64,000 bases of DNA from Gemmata massiliana (GCF_901538265.1 NZ_LR593886.1:3989738-4053737); one strand, 5' to 3'. Positions 1-8,594 are shown, counted from the first letter of the stretch. Notes: generated from the sequence alone by a model not told the origin. A program made the numbers and translations.

Positions 1-1
1 G

Positions 2-103
2 TCGGGCCTCGGGCGCCAGCGCGAAGTTGCGCTGGTGTTCGATAGCGAGGCGCAAGCGCGAGCGTATCTGGAGGCGGCGCAGGCCGCAGCGAAGAAGTCC
101 TGA
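2..103 (+). CDS. C-terminal end of an unidentified protein
   Basis: An open frame enters from the left edge and stops at a TGA at 101-103, giving the last 33 residues. They include VALVFDSEAQARAYLEAA and a basic KKS end. The alanine-rich amphipathic composition and strong third-position GC fit a real coding end. The family cannot be named from this fragment. The next gene starts 65 bases downstream on the same strand, so the two may be co-transcribed. Confidence 0.5.
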   Translation, partial: SGLGRQREVALVFDSEAQARAYLEAAQAAAKKS

Positions 104-168
104 CCAATTACCAGTTGCGGCGCCGTTGTTTTGTGCGCTGCTTTTCACACCAGTTGGAGGCCCCTGCC

Positions 169-1005
169 GTGCTTCAGGTCATTGATCGTACCGTTCGCGT
201 TGCCGCCCCGGCCCCGAGCGCGCCCACGCTCCCGTATCGCGTCGAGATGCACCGGTACGGCCCGGGTGAGGGCGTGGCGCGCCCCACGAAGGTCTACACC
301 AACGGCGGAGGCGAACTGCTCACGCCGGATGAAATCGGCATGTGGGCGCGGTTGTGTTGGGTGAGGACTGAGATCGCGCGGCGCAAAGGTGAGGCAGTCG
401 CGGCCGAACACGATCCGGCGAATCCGCCACCGTTGCCGTATGAGGCCAAGCCGTTTCGATACGGTGCAGGTGCGGGAGTTGAAGTTCTCACGAAGACCCG
501 GCCAGGCGACTACTCCGGTGAAGGGCTCACACCCGATGAATGCGCGGCGTGGGCGTATTTGCAGGCGCTGGAGGAAGAGTTGGAGGCGCTCGTGCCACCC
601 GAGCCTTCCACCTCCAACACCGTGTTGGAGGCTGAGCCGGTCTCCAACGTCGGCATCCCTGTGCCGGAAGACGTGCTGGAGATCGTGGCTGATGTGGTCG
701 CGTCCGAAACGACCATCCCCGGTCGCGCAGTTCCTGGTGAAGAAGCGGTCGCGCCTGTCACCTCCAACGCGAGCACGACCTTAACAAAACGCGAACAGGC
801 TGAACGCGCGCTGTTGGAGTCACCGACGTTGAACAACTGCGCGATTGGCGAATTGATCGGTGCGTCTGACGAGCTCGTGCGACGGGTGCGAAAAGAGTTG
901 GAAGCCGCAGGTCGGCTTCAGCCAGTGGCCGTGCTAACCAAACGTGACGGCGCGAGTTACGTGATCGCGGACGCCGCAGTTGGAGTCGATCCCGCGACCG
1001 GCTGA
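169..1005 (+). CDS. Hypothetical protein with duplicated N-terminal unit and C-terminal winged-helix-like region
   Basis: Not recognised as a named family. The GTG at 169 is chosen because GGAGG lies at 156-160; an upstream TTG at 115 has no ribosome site. The protein has two related units, PYRVEMHRYGPGEGV...LTPDE and PYEAKPFRYGAGAGV...LTPDE, each ending in a short helical stretch. A Pro/Val/Glu-rich linker follows. The last ~70 residues (TKREQAERALLESP...IGASDELVRRVRKELEAAGRL) resemble a winged helix-turn-helix, which suggests DNA binding. A 21-base palindrome lies in the linker (611-631). The gene is upstream of a ParB-TOPRIM fusion, so a role in replicon maintenance or gene control is possible but only inferred. 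Confidence 0.7.
   Translation: MLQVIDRTVRVAAPAPSAPTLPYRVEMHRYGPGEGVARPTKVYTNGGGELLTPDEIGMWARLCWVRTEIARRKGEAVAAEHDPANPPPLPYEAKPFRYGAGAGVEVLTKTRPGDYSGEGLTPDECAAWAYLQALEEELEALVPPEPSTSNTVLEAEPVSNVGIPVPEDVLEIVADVVASETTIPGRAVPGEEAVAPVTSNASTTLTKREQAERALLESPTLNNCAIGELIGASDELVRRVRKELEAAGRLQPVAVLTKRDGASYVIADAAVGVDPATG
611..631. repeat. Perfect palindrome inside the linker of the first gene
   Basis: Arms CCTCCAACA and TGTTGGAGG flank a CCG centre. The palindrome lies within coding sequence and is one of several perfect palindromes inside genes in this window. Confidence 0.6.
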
Positions 1006-1115
1006 TGTTGAAGTGTTCGGCTCAGCCGGCGAAGACGTGTTCGCTGCGCGAGTGGAGTTGGAGAGGCTAAGTCCTGCTAGGTGCTGCTAAGCGCCATGTT
1101 GAGCCGTGTTAGGCG

Positions 1116-2669
1116 ATGTTGAGGTTTTGGCGCGAGTTGTTAACCGAGGTTAACCAGGTCTTTGGTCTACGCGATTGGCTTGAAGTCTCATCACCTTTCA
1201 GGGTGTTCCGACACATGGTAATTGCAGCCGTCCGGACGAGTCCGGAAGTGATCGAGCAGAGCGACGCCATCGAGTTCGTCCTGCTTGATTCCCTGAAGCC
1301 TGCCAAGATCAACGATGCGGTGTACAAGCCCATCTCTTTGGATGACCCGTCCATCGTTGCGTTAAGCAAGGACATCAGGAGCAAGGGCGTGCTTCAGCCC
1401 TTGGACGTCACTCTGGACGACGTGATCGTTTCTGGGCACCGACGTCGTGGCGCGAGTATCGTCGCAAAACTCAAAACGGTGCCCATCCGTCGCATCCACC
1501 TTCAATCCACGGACCCCCGGTTCGAGTCGTTCCTGGTCTCGTTCAACCAGCAGCGCGTCAAATCCATTCAGGAAACGATCCGCGAGGAGGTCATCCGGAC
1601 GAGTCCGGAAGCCGCCCACCTCGCGCTCTTGGCGAACCGCCGCACGGAGGTTCAAGCGTCCCTGAAAAAGGTTCAGGACGCGAAGCTCCGCGTTTTGAAG
1701 TCCGGTACGGCGAACAAGCGGTCCGTGATTTCCGAAGCGAAGCGCGCGATGCTCAATGCCGCGATTGCGGTCATCGAGCAATACAAGGAGTACTGGCCCC
1801 TCACGCTGCGGCAAATTCACTACCGACTACTGTCGCGTAACGTGCTCCGGAACACGAGAACCGAGCTCCCGTACACCAACACCCAGGAGTCCTACAAGGA
1901 TCTCTCCGATCTCCTCGGTCGCGCGCGTCTCAGTGCCGAGGTACCCTGGGAGAGTATGCACGACCCCACCCGCCCCCGAACGGCATGGGCGCATTGGGAG
2001 AACGCCGGCGAGTACATTCGCGAGCAGCTCGACCAGTTTCTGGCGAGTTACCGCCGCAACCGCCTTCAGAGTCAGCCGGCCTACGTCGAACTGGTCGTGG
2101 AAAAGATCACCGTCCAGGACATCGCGGAGCGCGCGGCCGGGCACTATCACGTGCCCGTCGGTGTCGGGCGGGGCTACGCCTCGATCACGTCCCTCGAGGA
2201 CACCGCATCGCGATTCGCCGACTCCGGCAAAGGGCACTTCATTCTCCTCATCGCGAGCGACCTCGATCCCGAAGGCGAAGACATCTGTTCCACCTGGCAG
2301 GCCCACCTTCGCGACGAGCACCATGTCGAGAATCTCACCGTGATTAAAGTCGGCGTCAATCCGGATCAGGTCGCGAAGTACAACCTCGCTCCTCTTCCGA
2401 TGAAAGAGGACTCCAGTCGGGCCGCGGGTTACGCGGCGACTCACGGCACCGACGTGTACGAGTTGGAATCTTTTGAGCCCGACGTCTTGCAGGCCATTAT
2501 TCGCGATGCCATCCGCGACGTTCTTGATCTCCGCCTCTTCGCTCAAGAGCAGCAAAAGGAAGCTGAAGACGCTCGATTCCTCATCGCCACACGGAACCAG
2601 GTTTGTGAGCTGCTGAGGGGCTTCCGGACGAGTCCGGACGACAGCGGCACTTACGATCCCGATGCGTAG
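1116..2669 (+). CDS. ParB-like nuclease domain fused to a TOPRIM-like domain
   Basis: Residues ~52-150 form a ParB/Spo0J N-terminal domain, with a core KDIRSKGVLQPLDV followed by SGHRRRG at 106-112. A helical linker follows. The C-terminal half reads LTLRQIHYRLL (229-239), VELVVEK (324-330) and LIASDLDPEGE (378-388). The acidic Glu plus a D-x-D pattern fits a TOPRIM fold as in topoisomerase VI A / Spo11-like proteins. Together these suggest a DNA-binding and possibly DNA-cleaving protein; the activity is inferred. The start is uncertain: ATG 1116 gives 517 residues, and ATG 1215 would still keep the ParB domain. Three identical 16-base palindromic repeats lie inside the gene in the same frame. 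Confidence 0.75.
   Translation: MLRFWRELLTEVNQVFGLRDWLEVSSPFRVFRHMVIAAVRTSPEVIEQSDAIEFVLLDSLKPAKINDAVYKPISLDDPSIVALSKDIRSKGVLQPLDVTLDDVIVSGHRRRGASIVAKLKTVPIRRIHLQSTDPRFESFLVSFNQQRVKSIQETIREEVIRTSPEAAHLALLANRRTEVQASLKKVQDAKLRVLKSGTANKRSVISEAKRAMLNAAIAVIEQYKEYWPLTLRQIHYRLLSRNVLRNTRTELPYTNTQESYKDLSDLLGRARLSAEVPWESMHDPTRPRTAWAHWENAGEYIREQLDQFLASYRRNRLQSQPAYVELVVEKITVQDIAERAAGHYHVPVGVGRGYASITSLEDTASRFADSGKGHFILLIASDLDPEGEDICSTWQAHLRDEHHVENLTVIKVGVNPDQVAKYNLAPLPMKEDSSRAAGYAATHGTDVYELESFEPDVLQAIIRDAIRDVLDLRLFAQEQQKEAEDARFLIATRNQVCELLRGFRTSPDDSGTYDPDA
1231..1246. repeat. 16-base repeat TCCGGACGAGTCCGGA, copy 1
   Basis: First of three exact copies inside the ParB-TOPRIM gene (others at 1594 and 2623). 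Two TCCGGA hexamers flank CGAG. The copies are 363 and 1029 bases apart, both multiples of three, so each encodes RTSP. Confidence 0.85.
1594..1609. repeat. 16-base repeat TCCGGACGAGTCCGGA, copy 2
   Basis: Exact match to copy 1, in the same reading frame (VIRTSPEA). It lies just after the ParB domain. Confidence 0.85.
2623..2638. repeat. 16-base repeat TCCGGACGAGTCCGGA, copy 3
   Basis: Exact match to copies 1 and 2, in the same reading frame (GFRTSPDD). It lies 12 codons before the end of the gene. Confidence 0.85.
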
Positions 2670-3443
2670 AAATATTGGCTACGACGAGTGGCATTCCGGC
2701 CCGTGGCGGCTGCGCCGGAAGACGAGAAAGAAAAGGGTTCTGTTGATGTGACCGTCTTCGAGGACTTCGAGGAGGCCTCAAGCGGTCGGCCGGAATTCCG
2801 GCCGACCCACCCGGAACGTTCAGGCCGCGGCGCACGAAAAAAGCCGGGCAGGATCACTCCCGCCCGGCAACCAGACCAGCTTTGGGTTCCGTCCATCCCT
2901 TCGGTAGCCTGGCGTGCGGTACTGTACCCACCCCTCGGATACGGTACCGTCGGCGTCGCGAATGATCGCGGTCGCCAACGGTATGTAGCGCGCCCGCCGG
3001 AGGTGAGCAAGGAAAAAAGCCACCCACCAACGCCCTCGCCCCTCGTCACCTTCGCGAATGAAGATGTCACATCAATTAATGCGCTACAGTTAGGCGATGT
3101 GTCGCCTGCATTTACCTGCGCGGACTGAGCGAGCCTCCGGCGGAGCTGCGAAAACATGGGTCTCGACTTCTCCAGACAACTCCAAAAGCTGAAAAACAAG
3201 TCGTGGGCAAGATGCCCACAACTGGAGCGGAGGACGGTTCGCGAGAAGGTTGTGAGCTGTTTAGCATTCCGTTCGAGCAAATCGCGCCTGCGAAACCCCT
3301 GGATCCCGGACCCGATAAAGGCCGGGCGCTTCAGTAAACAGGTCGAGTTCCTCTGTTACGAGGGCGCGATCATTTGATGAGGCGCTGAGAAGTGCCATTA
3401 TCGGTTTGAGCAGTCGCGTGCTCGAAAAAACGTAACCCTGGGG
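2670..3443. other. Gap without a confident gene
   Basis: Only weak open frames are present, without convincing ribosome sites or family motifs. A hairpin with a T-run on the minus strand (2837-2868) is the only clear structure. Around 3060-3100 the sequence becomes more AT-rich, which could hold a promoter, but none could be defined. Confidence 0.5.
2837..2868 (-). terminator. Rho-independent terminator reading leftward
   Basis: Arms GCCGGGC (2843-2849) and GCCCGGC (2862-2868) form a hairpin that on the minus strand is followed by six T residues (2842-2837). This is a classic intrinsic terminator for leftward transcription. No convincing protein gene is seen to its right, so it may end a short or non-coding transcript. 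It may instead act as a barrier against readthrough into the rightward gene ending at 2669. Confidence 0.7.
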
Positions 3444-3659
3444 TCACTGAACGGGCAGGTGCCCCTCATCCCAGACCTGGCGCACATCCTCGTCGGACAC
3501 TTCGGGCAACCCACTCGCCCGGATCTCGGCGGCGACCTGTTCGGGAGTCACGTTCCCACCGAGCCGTGCCCGGATCTCCAGAACGAGGCGCGGGAGTCCG
3601 GGATTCTCTTCGTTCGGGTTCGTTTCGACGGCGAACGCACGCGGATCTTCGGTAGACAT
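3444..3659 (-). CDS. Small conserved-looking hypothetical protein
   Basis: A 71-residue acidic protein with core [20 protein letters not shown] and a C-terminal [11 protein letters not shown]. No known domain was recognised; the helix-rich pattern suggests a small interaction or DNA-linked helical domain. The start at 3659 is chosen over upstream in-frame codons because GGGGGAG lies about 6 bases before this ATG. It stands alone, divergent from the DUF1328 gene. Confidence 0.65.
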   Translation of the reverse strand: MSTEDPRAFAVETNPNEENPGLPRLVLEIRARLGGNVTPEQVAAEIRASGLPEVSDEDVRQVWDEGHLPVQ

Positions 3660-3878
3660 GACCGACTCCCCCCACGGCTCCTGAAACAGAGAAAGCGGGG
3701 TGACGCGCGGCGGGCCGTCGCCCATTCAACCCGCTGCGGTCACCCCGCCGTGAGCGGAAATCAGCAAGCCGCGTGCCGCGGGCACGCACACGTTCATCAT
3801 GTTTCACGTCGTTGGCCCCGAACGTGCAATCAAACCACTGGTTCTATCCTGGGCACCTTACTGCGGGGGGAGGCGATC

Positions 3879-4049
3879 ATGTTCCGTTGGGCCATTCTGT
3901 TCTTCATCGTGGCGCTGATCTCGGCGTTCCTCGGGTTCGGTGGGATTGCCGGAGACGCCGCGTGGATCGGGCAGGTACTGTTGTTCGTGTTCCTGATCCT
4001 GACCGTGGTTTCGCTCGTCGCGGGACGGCGCGGGCCAAGTATTGAGTAG
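3879..4049 (+). CDS. DUF1328 family small membrane protein
   Basis: A 56-residue protein with two hydrophobic segments ([20 protein letters not shown] and [20 protein letters not shown]) ending in GRRGPSIE, the usual layout and length of DUF1328 (YtjA-like) inner-membrane proteins. A strong G-rich ribosome site (GGGGGGAGG, 3865-3873) precedes the ATG. It converges on a YsnF/AvaK-type stress gene. The same convergent pair is repeated, in broken form, at 44.8-45.9 kb. DUF1328 proteins are often found with stress-response genes; the biochemical role is unknown. Confidence 0.85.
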   Translation: MFRWAILFFIVALISAFLGFGGIAGDAAWIGQVLLFVFLILTVVSLVAGRRGPSIE

Positions 4050-4081
4050 CGTGCTCGAACAACGATATGTGAGCAAATGAA

Positions 4082-4107
4082 AGCGGGCGGGGTTACTCCC
4101 GCCCGCT
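4082..4107 (-). terminator. Hairpin between convergent DUF1328 and YsnF genes
   Basis: Arms AGCGGGCGGG and CCCGCCCGCT are separated by 6 bases. On the minus strand the stem is followed by TTTCATTT, so it probably ends the ysnF-type transcript and may also stop the DUF1328 transcript. Confidence 0.65.
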
Positions 4108-4115
4108 CCGTTGGG

Positions 4116-5066
4116 TTACTTCTTACGGCTATTCTGGCGTACCTTGGCCTCGCCCTCGGACTCGACCACCAGTTCCTCTTCCCGAACGTCACCGGCTACG
4201 GTCTTGGTGTCGTGTACCTTACGCTTCCCGACACTTACTTCCTCCTTCAGCACCGCCTCCTTGGTCACGTGGACCCGCTCCTCCTTGGTCGGGATGCGGA
4301 TCTCCTCGGCCTCCAGTTCGGCCCCGCTGACGCGCTTACCACTCGCGGGCCGGCGCTCGATCACCACCTCTTCGCGCTCAACCGGAACGGTGATCTGCTT
4401 GTGTTCGGTGTGGACCTCCTTACGGACCTTCACCTCGCCCGCGCTCACCGTTTCTTTGTCCGCGCGGAGGTGCTCCTTCTTGAGTTGAATCACCCGTCCG
4501 TCTTCTGTTTGGAACGACCCCTCGGCAAGCGTATTCGCCCGGTCAGCGCGGACGGCCGCCCAGGCGTTGCGGTCGAACCCACTGTACCTGTGGAGCATGT
4601 TGCGGGCCTCGTCCAAGCGGTCGCCAGTCTCTACGGTCACAAGGTAGCGCCCGGCTTGAACTTCGTTCTGATAAAACTCCGCGTCCTCTTCGGGAACGCC
4701 CCAGCCAATCAGGGCGCCCGCGATGCCACCGGCCGCGGCCCCACCCGCGGCACTAATAAGGGCTGCTGCGAGTGGTCCGACCGCGAGGATCGGCCCGATC
4801 ACCGGGATTACCCCGAACGACACCGCGAGCGAGCCGAGGGCGAGAGCCCCGCCCCCGGCCACGGCACCGGCGACCGCCCCTTCCTCGGCGTAAGTGTTGT
4901 TGGCGGCCCCGGACTTGACCGTTTCGCCCTCGGCGTTGCGGTACACCATCCCGATTTCCGAATCCGTGAACCCGTGCGCCTTGAGCTCGGAAATCGCTTG
5001 CTCGGCACGGGCCTTGGTCTCGAATACGCCAACGGCGGTATTGTGCTTCTTCTTGCGAGTCGTCAT
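4116..5066 (-). CDS. YsnF/AvaK (DUF2382) stress-response protein with N-terminal general-stress (YflT-like) domain
   Basis: A 316-residue protein. The N-terminal ~45 residues (AVGVFETKARAEQAISELKAHGF) match the general-stress YflT-like fold. A glycine/alanine-rich hydrophobic region (65-125) could insert in or lie against a membrane. The C-terminal 130 residues carry the DUF2382 pattern of alternating charged strands (VREEVVIERRPASG, EEIRIPTKEERVHV, EEVSVGKRKVHD). Such proteins are linked to general, oxidative or desiccation stress. The ATG is followed by a lysine-rich start (MTTRKKKH). A decayed paralogue lies at 45.0-45.6 kb. Confidence 0.85.
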   Translation of the reverse strand: MTTRKKKHNTAVGVFETKARAEQAISELKAHGFTDSEIGMVYRNAEGETVKSGAANNTYAEEGAVAGAVAGGGALALGSLAVSFGVIPVIGPILAVGPLAAALISAAGGAAAGGIAGALIGWGVPEEDAEFYQNEVQAGRYLVTVETGDRLDEARNMLHRYSGFDRNAWAAVRADRANTLAEGSFQTEDGRVIQLKKEHLRADKETVSAGEVKVRKEVHTEHKQITVPVEREEVVIERRPASGKRVSGAELEAEEIRIPTKEERVHVTKEAVLKEEVSVGKRKVHDTKTVAGDVREEELVVESEGEAKVRQNSRKK

Positions 5067-5125
5067 CGCGTTGTTACCTCAAAGTACGGGCGATGCGGGT
5101 TCCGGCACGGAACCGAAGACGGTGA

Positions 5126-6664
5126 GTGAGGCAGCAATCCCCGCGCCACCGGCGGAGCCGAACGCGCCACGAATGCGACCGGATTTGTGGCAATACTAAG
5201 CCGGTTGGGGCCGGGCTCGCGGTCGAGGCCGAATGGCAGGTCACGTTCACGATCCCCACGTGCAACGACGCCGTGTTCAACGGCATCATGGAGTGGAACT
5301 TCGGGGCCAGCTACGCCATCGACCACGAAGGCGTTACCACGCGCACGATCCGCGGATATCTGGTGATCGCAAATAACCGGAACCGGCCCGGGGATCGCGC
5401 GGTTCCGCGCAGCGCCGATGCGTTCCGCGCCGCCATCACCCCCGGACTACTTCGCGGGTTCAAGCGCGAGTCCCAAGAGTTTACCCTCGCGCCGAACAAG
5501 TCGAAGCTCGAGTACGTGTTCGTGGACAAGGAAATCGGCACGAACGCGCCCGGGGACGGGATCCTCAGCGCCGAGGCTTCCGAGTCGATTTCCAGCGTCT
5601 CGGGCCAGGCGCCGCTGCTTCGCTGGACCAAGACATTTCGGGCCACGTACACGCTCCAGCCCGGGCGCGACGTCACCGCCGTGTGGGATGCGTTTTTTGA
5701 CACCATTAAAGATCGTCAGAAAGAGGCCCGGTCCCGGAACCCGGGCGTGTCCCTTATTCCCAAACACTTCTCCGCCGAAGACCCGTCCGTGTACGGGCCG
5801 CGTCAAAAAGTCTCCCTGTCGATGAGTTACGATGTGGCCGGCGTGTACCTCGCCGCGGCCCTGAGCGCGACCGGCCTCTGGAAACCGATCCCGAACTCGG
5901 ACTACCGGCTCTGGGCCAACTCTACGGCCACATCGTTCGGCCCGCGCGGTGCGGCCGGGCTCCGGTTCGACGTGGGTGACGACAAGCTCATCGACCTGTG
6001 CCGCGCCGAAACCCCGCCCCCGACACACGACCTGCGCGAAGGAAACGGGAACATCAACATCATCGGGCAGATCGGGGCCGCGATCGGGACCGGGGTCGCA
6101 CAGCAGTTCTTCACGCAATTGCAAAGTGCCCTGGCACCGACCAAAGCCTCGAGTTGGCTGCACTACGAGATCTATTCCCGGGTCGTGATCGACTCCGGGG
6201 CGATGGTCGTCAAGACGCTCCCCGATGAACCGCTCACGCGCGCCGAGTTGCGCACCGACACGTGGAACGTCGGGCAGATCGGGCGCCTACCGCTGGGCAC
6301 CAACAACGCACTACCGCAAGTCGCGAAGCCACCGGGCGGGAGCCTTCAGGCCGAATTCCCGGGGCCGAACGGGGTGGGCGACACCGGTATCCAGTACCGG
6401 ACCACGCCGACCGTGCACGTGTACCTCACGGGCCGCGCGGTCCGGTACGGGTTCGGCATCCCGCACCCGCAACTGGTGTCCGTGGACGGGCTCCCGGCCA
6501 CCCTGATCTCCACGGGCGCGCCGGGCGAAGGTTTTAATTCCGGGATCGTGGGGTACTCGCTGTACCCGGTGTTCGGCGCGAAGTGGAACCTGCACTACGT
6601 GGTGCCCGGGCTGAAGGCCGCGCCCGGCGCCCCGTACAACCCGCTCTGGGCGCCGATCGGGTGA
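5126..6664 (+). CDS. Orphan ORF, possibly a phage-structural-like protein lacking its N-terminus
   Basis: The frame is open for 512 codons, but the first ~25 residues (5126-5200) are basic and low-quality, and no ATG or ribosome site fits. From about AEWQVTFTIPTCND onward the composition is protein-like: beta-rich, with hydrophobic strands such as KLEYVFVDKEIG and KVSLSMSYDVAGVYLAAAL. The style resembles virion or tail-type proteins, but no family was recognised. Its 3' end overlaps the convergent ParB gene by 70 bases, which suggests a recombination join at both ends. The function is unassigned. Confidence 0.5.
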   Translation: MRQQSPRHRRSRTRHECDRICGNTKPVGAGLAVEAEWQVTFTIPTCNDAVFNGIMEWNFGASYAIDHEGVTTRTIRGYLVIANNRNRPGDRAVPRSADAFRAAITPGLLRGFKRESQEFTLAPNKSKLEYVFVDKEIGTNAPGDGILSAEASESISSVSGQAPLLRWTKTFRATYTLQPGRDVTAVWDAFFDTIKDRQKEARSRNPGVSLIPKHFSAEDPSVYGPRQKVSLSMSYDVAGVYLAAALSATGLWKPIPNSDYRLWANSTATSFGPRGAAGLRFDVGDDKLIDLCRAETPPPTHDLREGNGNINIIGQIGAAIGTGVAQQFFTQLQSALAPTKASSWLHYEIYSRVVIDSGAMVVKTLPDEPLTRAELRTDTWNVGQIGRLPLGTNNALPQVAKPPGGSLQAEFPGPNGVGDTGIQYRTTPTVHVYLTGRAVRYGFGIPHPQLVSVDGLPATLISTGAPGEGFNSGIVGYSLYPVFGAKWNLHYVVPGLKAAPGAPYNPLWAPIG

Positions 6665-7320
6665 TCGGCCGCCAGCTCCTTCAGGTGCCGGAACCGCTGC
6701 AACTGTTCATCAAACGCGGCCAGCACGAGCAGCGCGTCCGCCAGCGCGCGCAGGTCGTCGGCCCGACTCGTGGCTGGGGCCGGCGCGTCGGGCGTGTGGA
6801 TCACGAGCGGTGGAACTGGGGGTGGCGGAGGGCTGGTCGACTGTTTCTGTCGGCGTTTCAGCTCCTTGTACGCTGCGTCGATGCTCTCGGAATTCGCGAG
6901 GGCCGGAAGGTCACCGTACTTCTCCGGCTCCTTCTCGGCAGCCTCGGATACCTTCTTGCCCTTCTCGTAGGTTTTCCCGCTCATTCCGAGTGCTGAGCCG
7001 ACTTTGTCACGAGTGTCGCCAGTTGAACCATCCGGAAATTTTCCGGATGGTTCCGTGCCCCTTCCGGCTTTCTTGCGACGGTCGGAATTGGGCTTTTCCA
7101 ACTTCTCGATCCGCCGCCCGACTTCTACCAACTCGTCGAGAGCCCAGGGTTCGCGGCACGTGTTCTCATCGCGCTCGGTTTGGAGCGCCGCCACCGCGTC
7201 GTCGAGCGTGTCGAGGACGCGGCAAGGGATTTCTTTCCAACCCAACTTCTGTGCCGCCGTGAGCCGACGCGCACCCGCGATCAACTCAAAGCGGGTGTTC
7301 AGAACGATCGGGTGAAGCAA
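6595..7320 (-). pseudogene. ParB-like nuclease domain protein, 5' truncated
   Basis: The frame contains LLHPIVLN, ELIAGARRLTAAQKLGW and ENTCREPWALDELVEVGRRI, the second half of a ParB N-terminal domain. It continues into GDTRDKVGSALGMSGKTYEKGKKV, a helix-turn-helix-like region seen in phage and plasmid ParB proteins. The usual start of the ParB domain is missing. Just upstream, PKINRVDS in another frame joins to IRRLGLLHP as if about five bases were lost near 7335. The last ~20 residues overlap the opposing gene and look unnatural. A perfect 29-base palindrome (7025-7053) lies inside the reading frame. Probably a non-functional relic. Confidence 0.65.
7025..7053. repeat. Perfect 29-base palindrome inside the ParB relic
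   Basis: Arms GAACCATCCGGAAA (7025-7038) and TTTCCGGATGGTTC (7040-7053) flank a single T. The half-site ACCATCCGGA recurs in another perfect palindrome at 34602-34627. Confidence 0.85.
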
Positions 7321-7478
7321 GCCGAGCCGACGAATCGACCCGGTTAATCTTCGGCGTCATCGCGCACATCTCGCTCATTCGCAACTTCGTTGAGTATCGC
7401 GAGACAGGCTTCCGCTTCCCGGGTACAAATGCGGTTCGGTCAATCAGCCATCGCGGCAACGGAACGAAGTGTGCCACT

Positions 7479-8594
7479 CTACGGTAGGCACGCTTCCCGC
7501 AGCGCGGCTTTTTCGCGGATGAGCGCGAGCAGTTCCGGCAGGTACTCGCCAGCCGGTCGTACCGGCAGTTCCGCGGCGGGCACCACCGCCCGGAGCCGGG
7601 CGTCGTCGTACACCACGTCCATGTTCAGGAACGGCAGGTAGTGCCGGAGCGAGCGGAACACCCGCTTGCGCAGCGGTGTGTCTACCGCGGCCCGGTGCAG
7701 TGACGGGCGCCACCCGGCCGGTGGTACCAACCGCAGCGGGGTGCGGCGCCGGTTCACCCGGGCCACGATCCGCTCGAGTTCGCCGACCGTGACGCACCCG
7801 GTGGTCCCGGCGGACAGGTGGTAGCAGTCGTGTGTCCGGCGCGGGCATTCAAGCAGCCGTAAGGTGGCTTCGGCGACGAACCCGACGTCCACGAGATCGA
7901 GCCGGCTGTTCGGGTCGATGGGCAGCGCGCCGAACGCGCGCGTGAGCGGCGCGCACCACAGGATCTGTCGCGCGAACACCGGGTCCGGAAGGCCCGCGCT
8001 CAGTACGATCGTCGGGCGCAGGGTGAGCACCGGGAGCCCGCTGTCGCGCAACTCCTGTTCGCCGACGGCCTTCGAGTGCTTGTAGTCGTTGAAGTGCTCG
8101 TTGGCCGGGCGGCACCCGTCGTCCTCGCTCAGGCACCGGCCCGTTTCGCGCCCCACGTTCGAGGCGGTGCTCATGTACGCGATCAGCGGGGCGCGGCGGC
8201 ACCCGCGCGCGAACGCGATCAGCCGGCGCACCCCCGTGACGTTCGTGGTGGCCGTGTCGCGGTGGGCCGCGAACGACGTGTCGGCGGCGTTGTGAATGAT
8301 CACGTCGACCGACTCGGTGATCTCCGCCAGATTCGCCCCGGACAGCCCCCAGAACGGCTCCAGAATGTCGCCCGCGACCGCGTCCGCCGCACCGGCCGTT
8401 GCGGACAACTCCCCGCTGCGGTCGAGCCGCTCGCGGAGCCGCTCCGCGGGCGAGTCGCCGTCGCTCGGGCGGATGAGTGCCCAAACCCGTCCGCGGTGCC
8501 CGCGGGCGTGCAGCCTTCGGAGGATCTCCCCGCCGATCAGCCCGGTCACGCCGGTAATCAAGATGTTGCTGTACTTCGAGATATTCCGTCGCAT
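7479..8594 (-). CDS. NAD(P)-dependent extended SDR, thioester-reductase-like
   Basis: A 371-residue extended short-chain dehydrogenase. The N-terminus has the Rossmann motif TGVTGLIGGEILRRL; HNAADTSF and the catalytic YKHSK (Y-x3-K) follow. The order and length match the male-sterility / thioester reductase group (NAD_binding_4), which reduces acyl thioesters or acts on lipid-linked substrates. The C-terminal ~90 residues are substrate-domain-like and not diagnostic. It is divergent from the DUF6134/DUF6268 gene pair across a 311-base spacer, suggesting shared control. The substrate cannot be predicted. Confidence 0.8.
   Translation of the reverse strand: MRRNISKYSNILITGVTGLIGGEILRRLHARGHRGRVWALIRPSDGDSPAERLRERLDRSGELSATAGAADAVAGDILEPFWGLSGANLAEITESVDVIIHNAADTSFAAHRDTATTNVTGVRRLIAFARGCRRAPLIAYMSTASNVGRETGRCLSEDDGCRPANEHFNDYKHSKAVGEQELRDSGLPVLTLRPTIVLSAGLPDPVFARQILWCAPLTRAFGALPIDPNSRLDLVDVGFVAEATLRLLECPRRTHDCYHLSAGTTGCVTVGELERIVARVNRRRTPLRLVPPAGWRPSLHRAAVDTPLRKRVFRSLRHYLPFLNMDVVYDDARLRAVVPAAELPVRPAGEYLPELLALIREKAALREACLP

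Noticed and set aside
115-168. TTG start extending the first gene upstream
   Set aside because: No ribosome site; GTG at 169 has GGAGG at good distance.
1000-1125. Iteron-like repeats (ATGTTGA x3) before the ParB-TOPRIM gene
   Set aside because: Only seven to eight bases long and irregularly spaced; not enough to claim a replication origin.
2820-3023. 67-codon leftward ORF over the terminator
   Set aside because: The terminator hairpin lies inside its reading frame, so a transcript would end before the stop codon.
3156-3377. 73-codon rightward ORF
   Set aside because: No ribosome site, no family features, composition unlike coding genes nearby.
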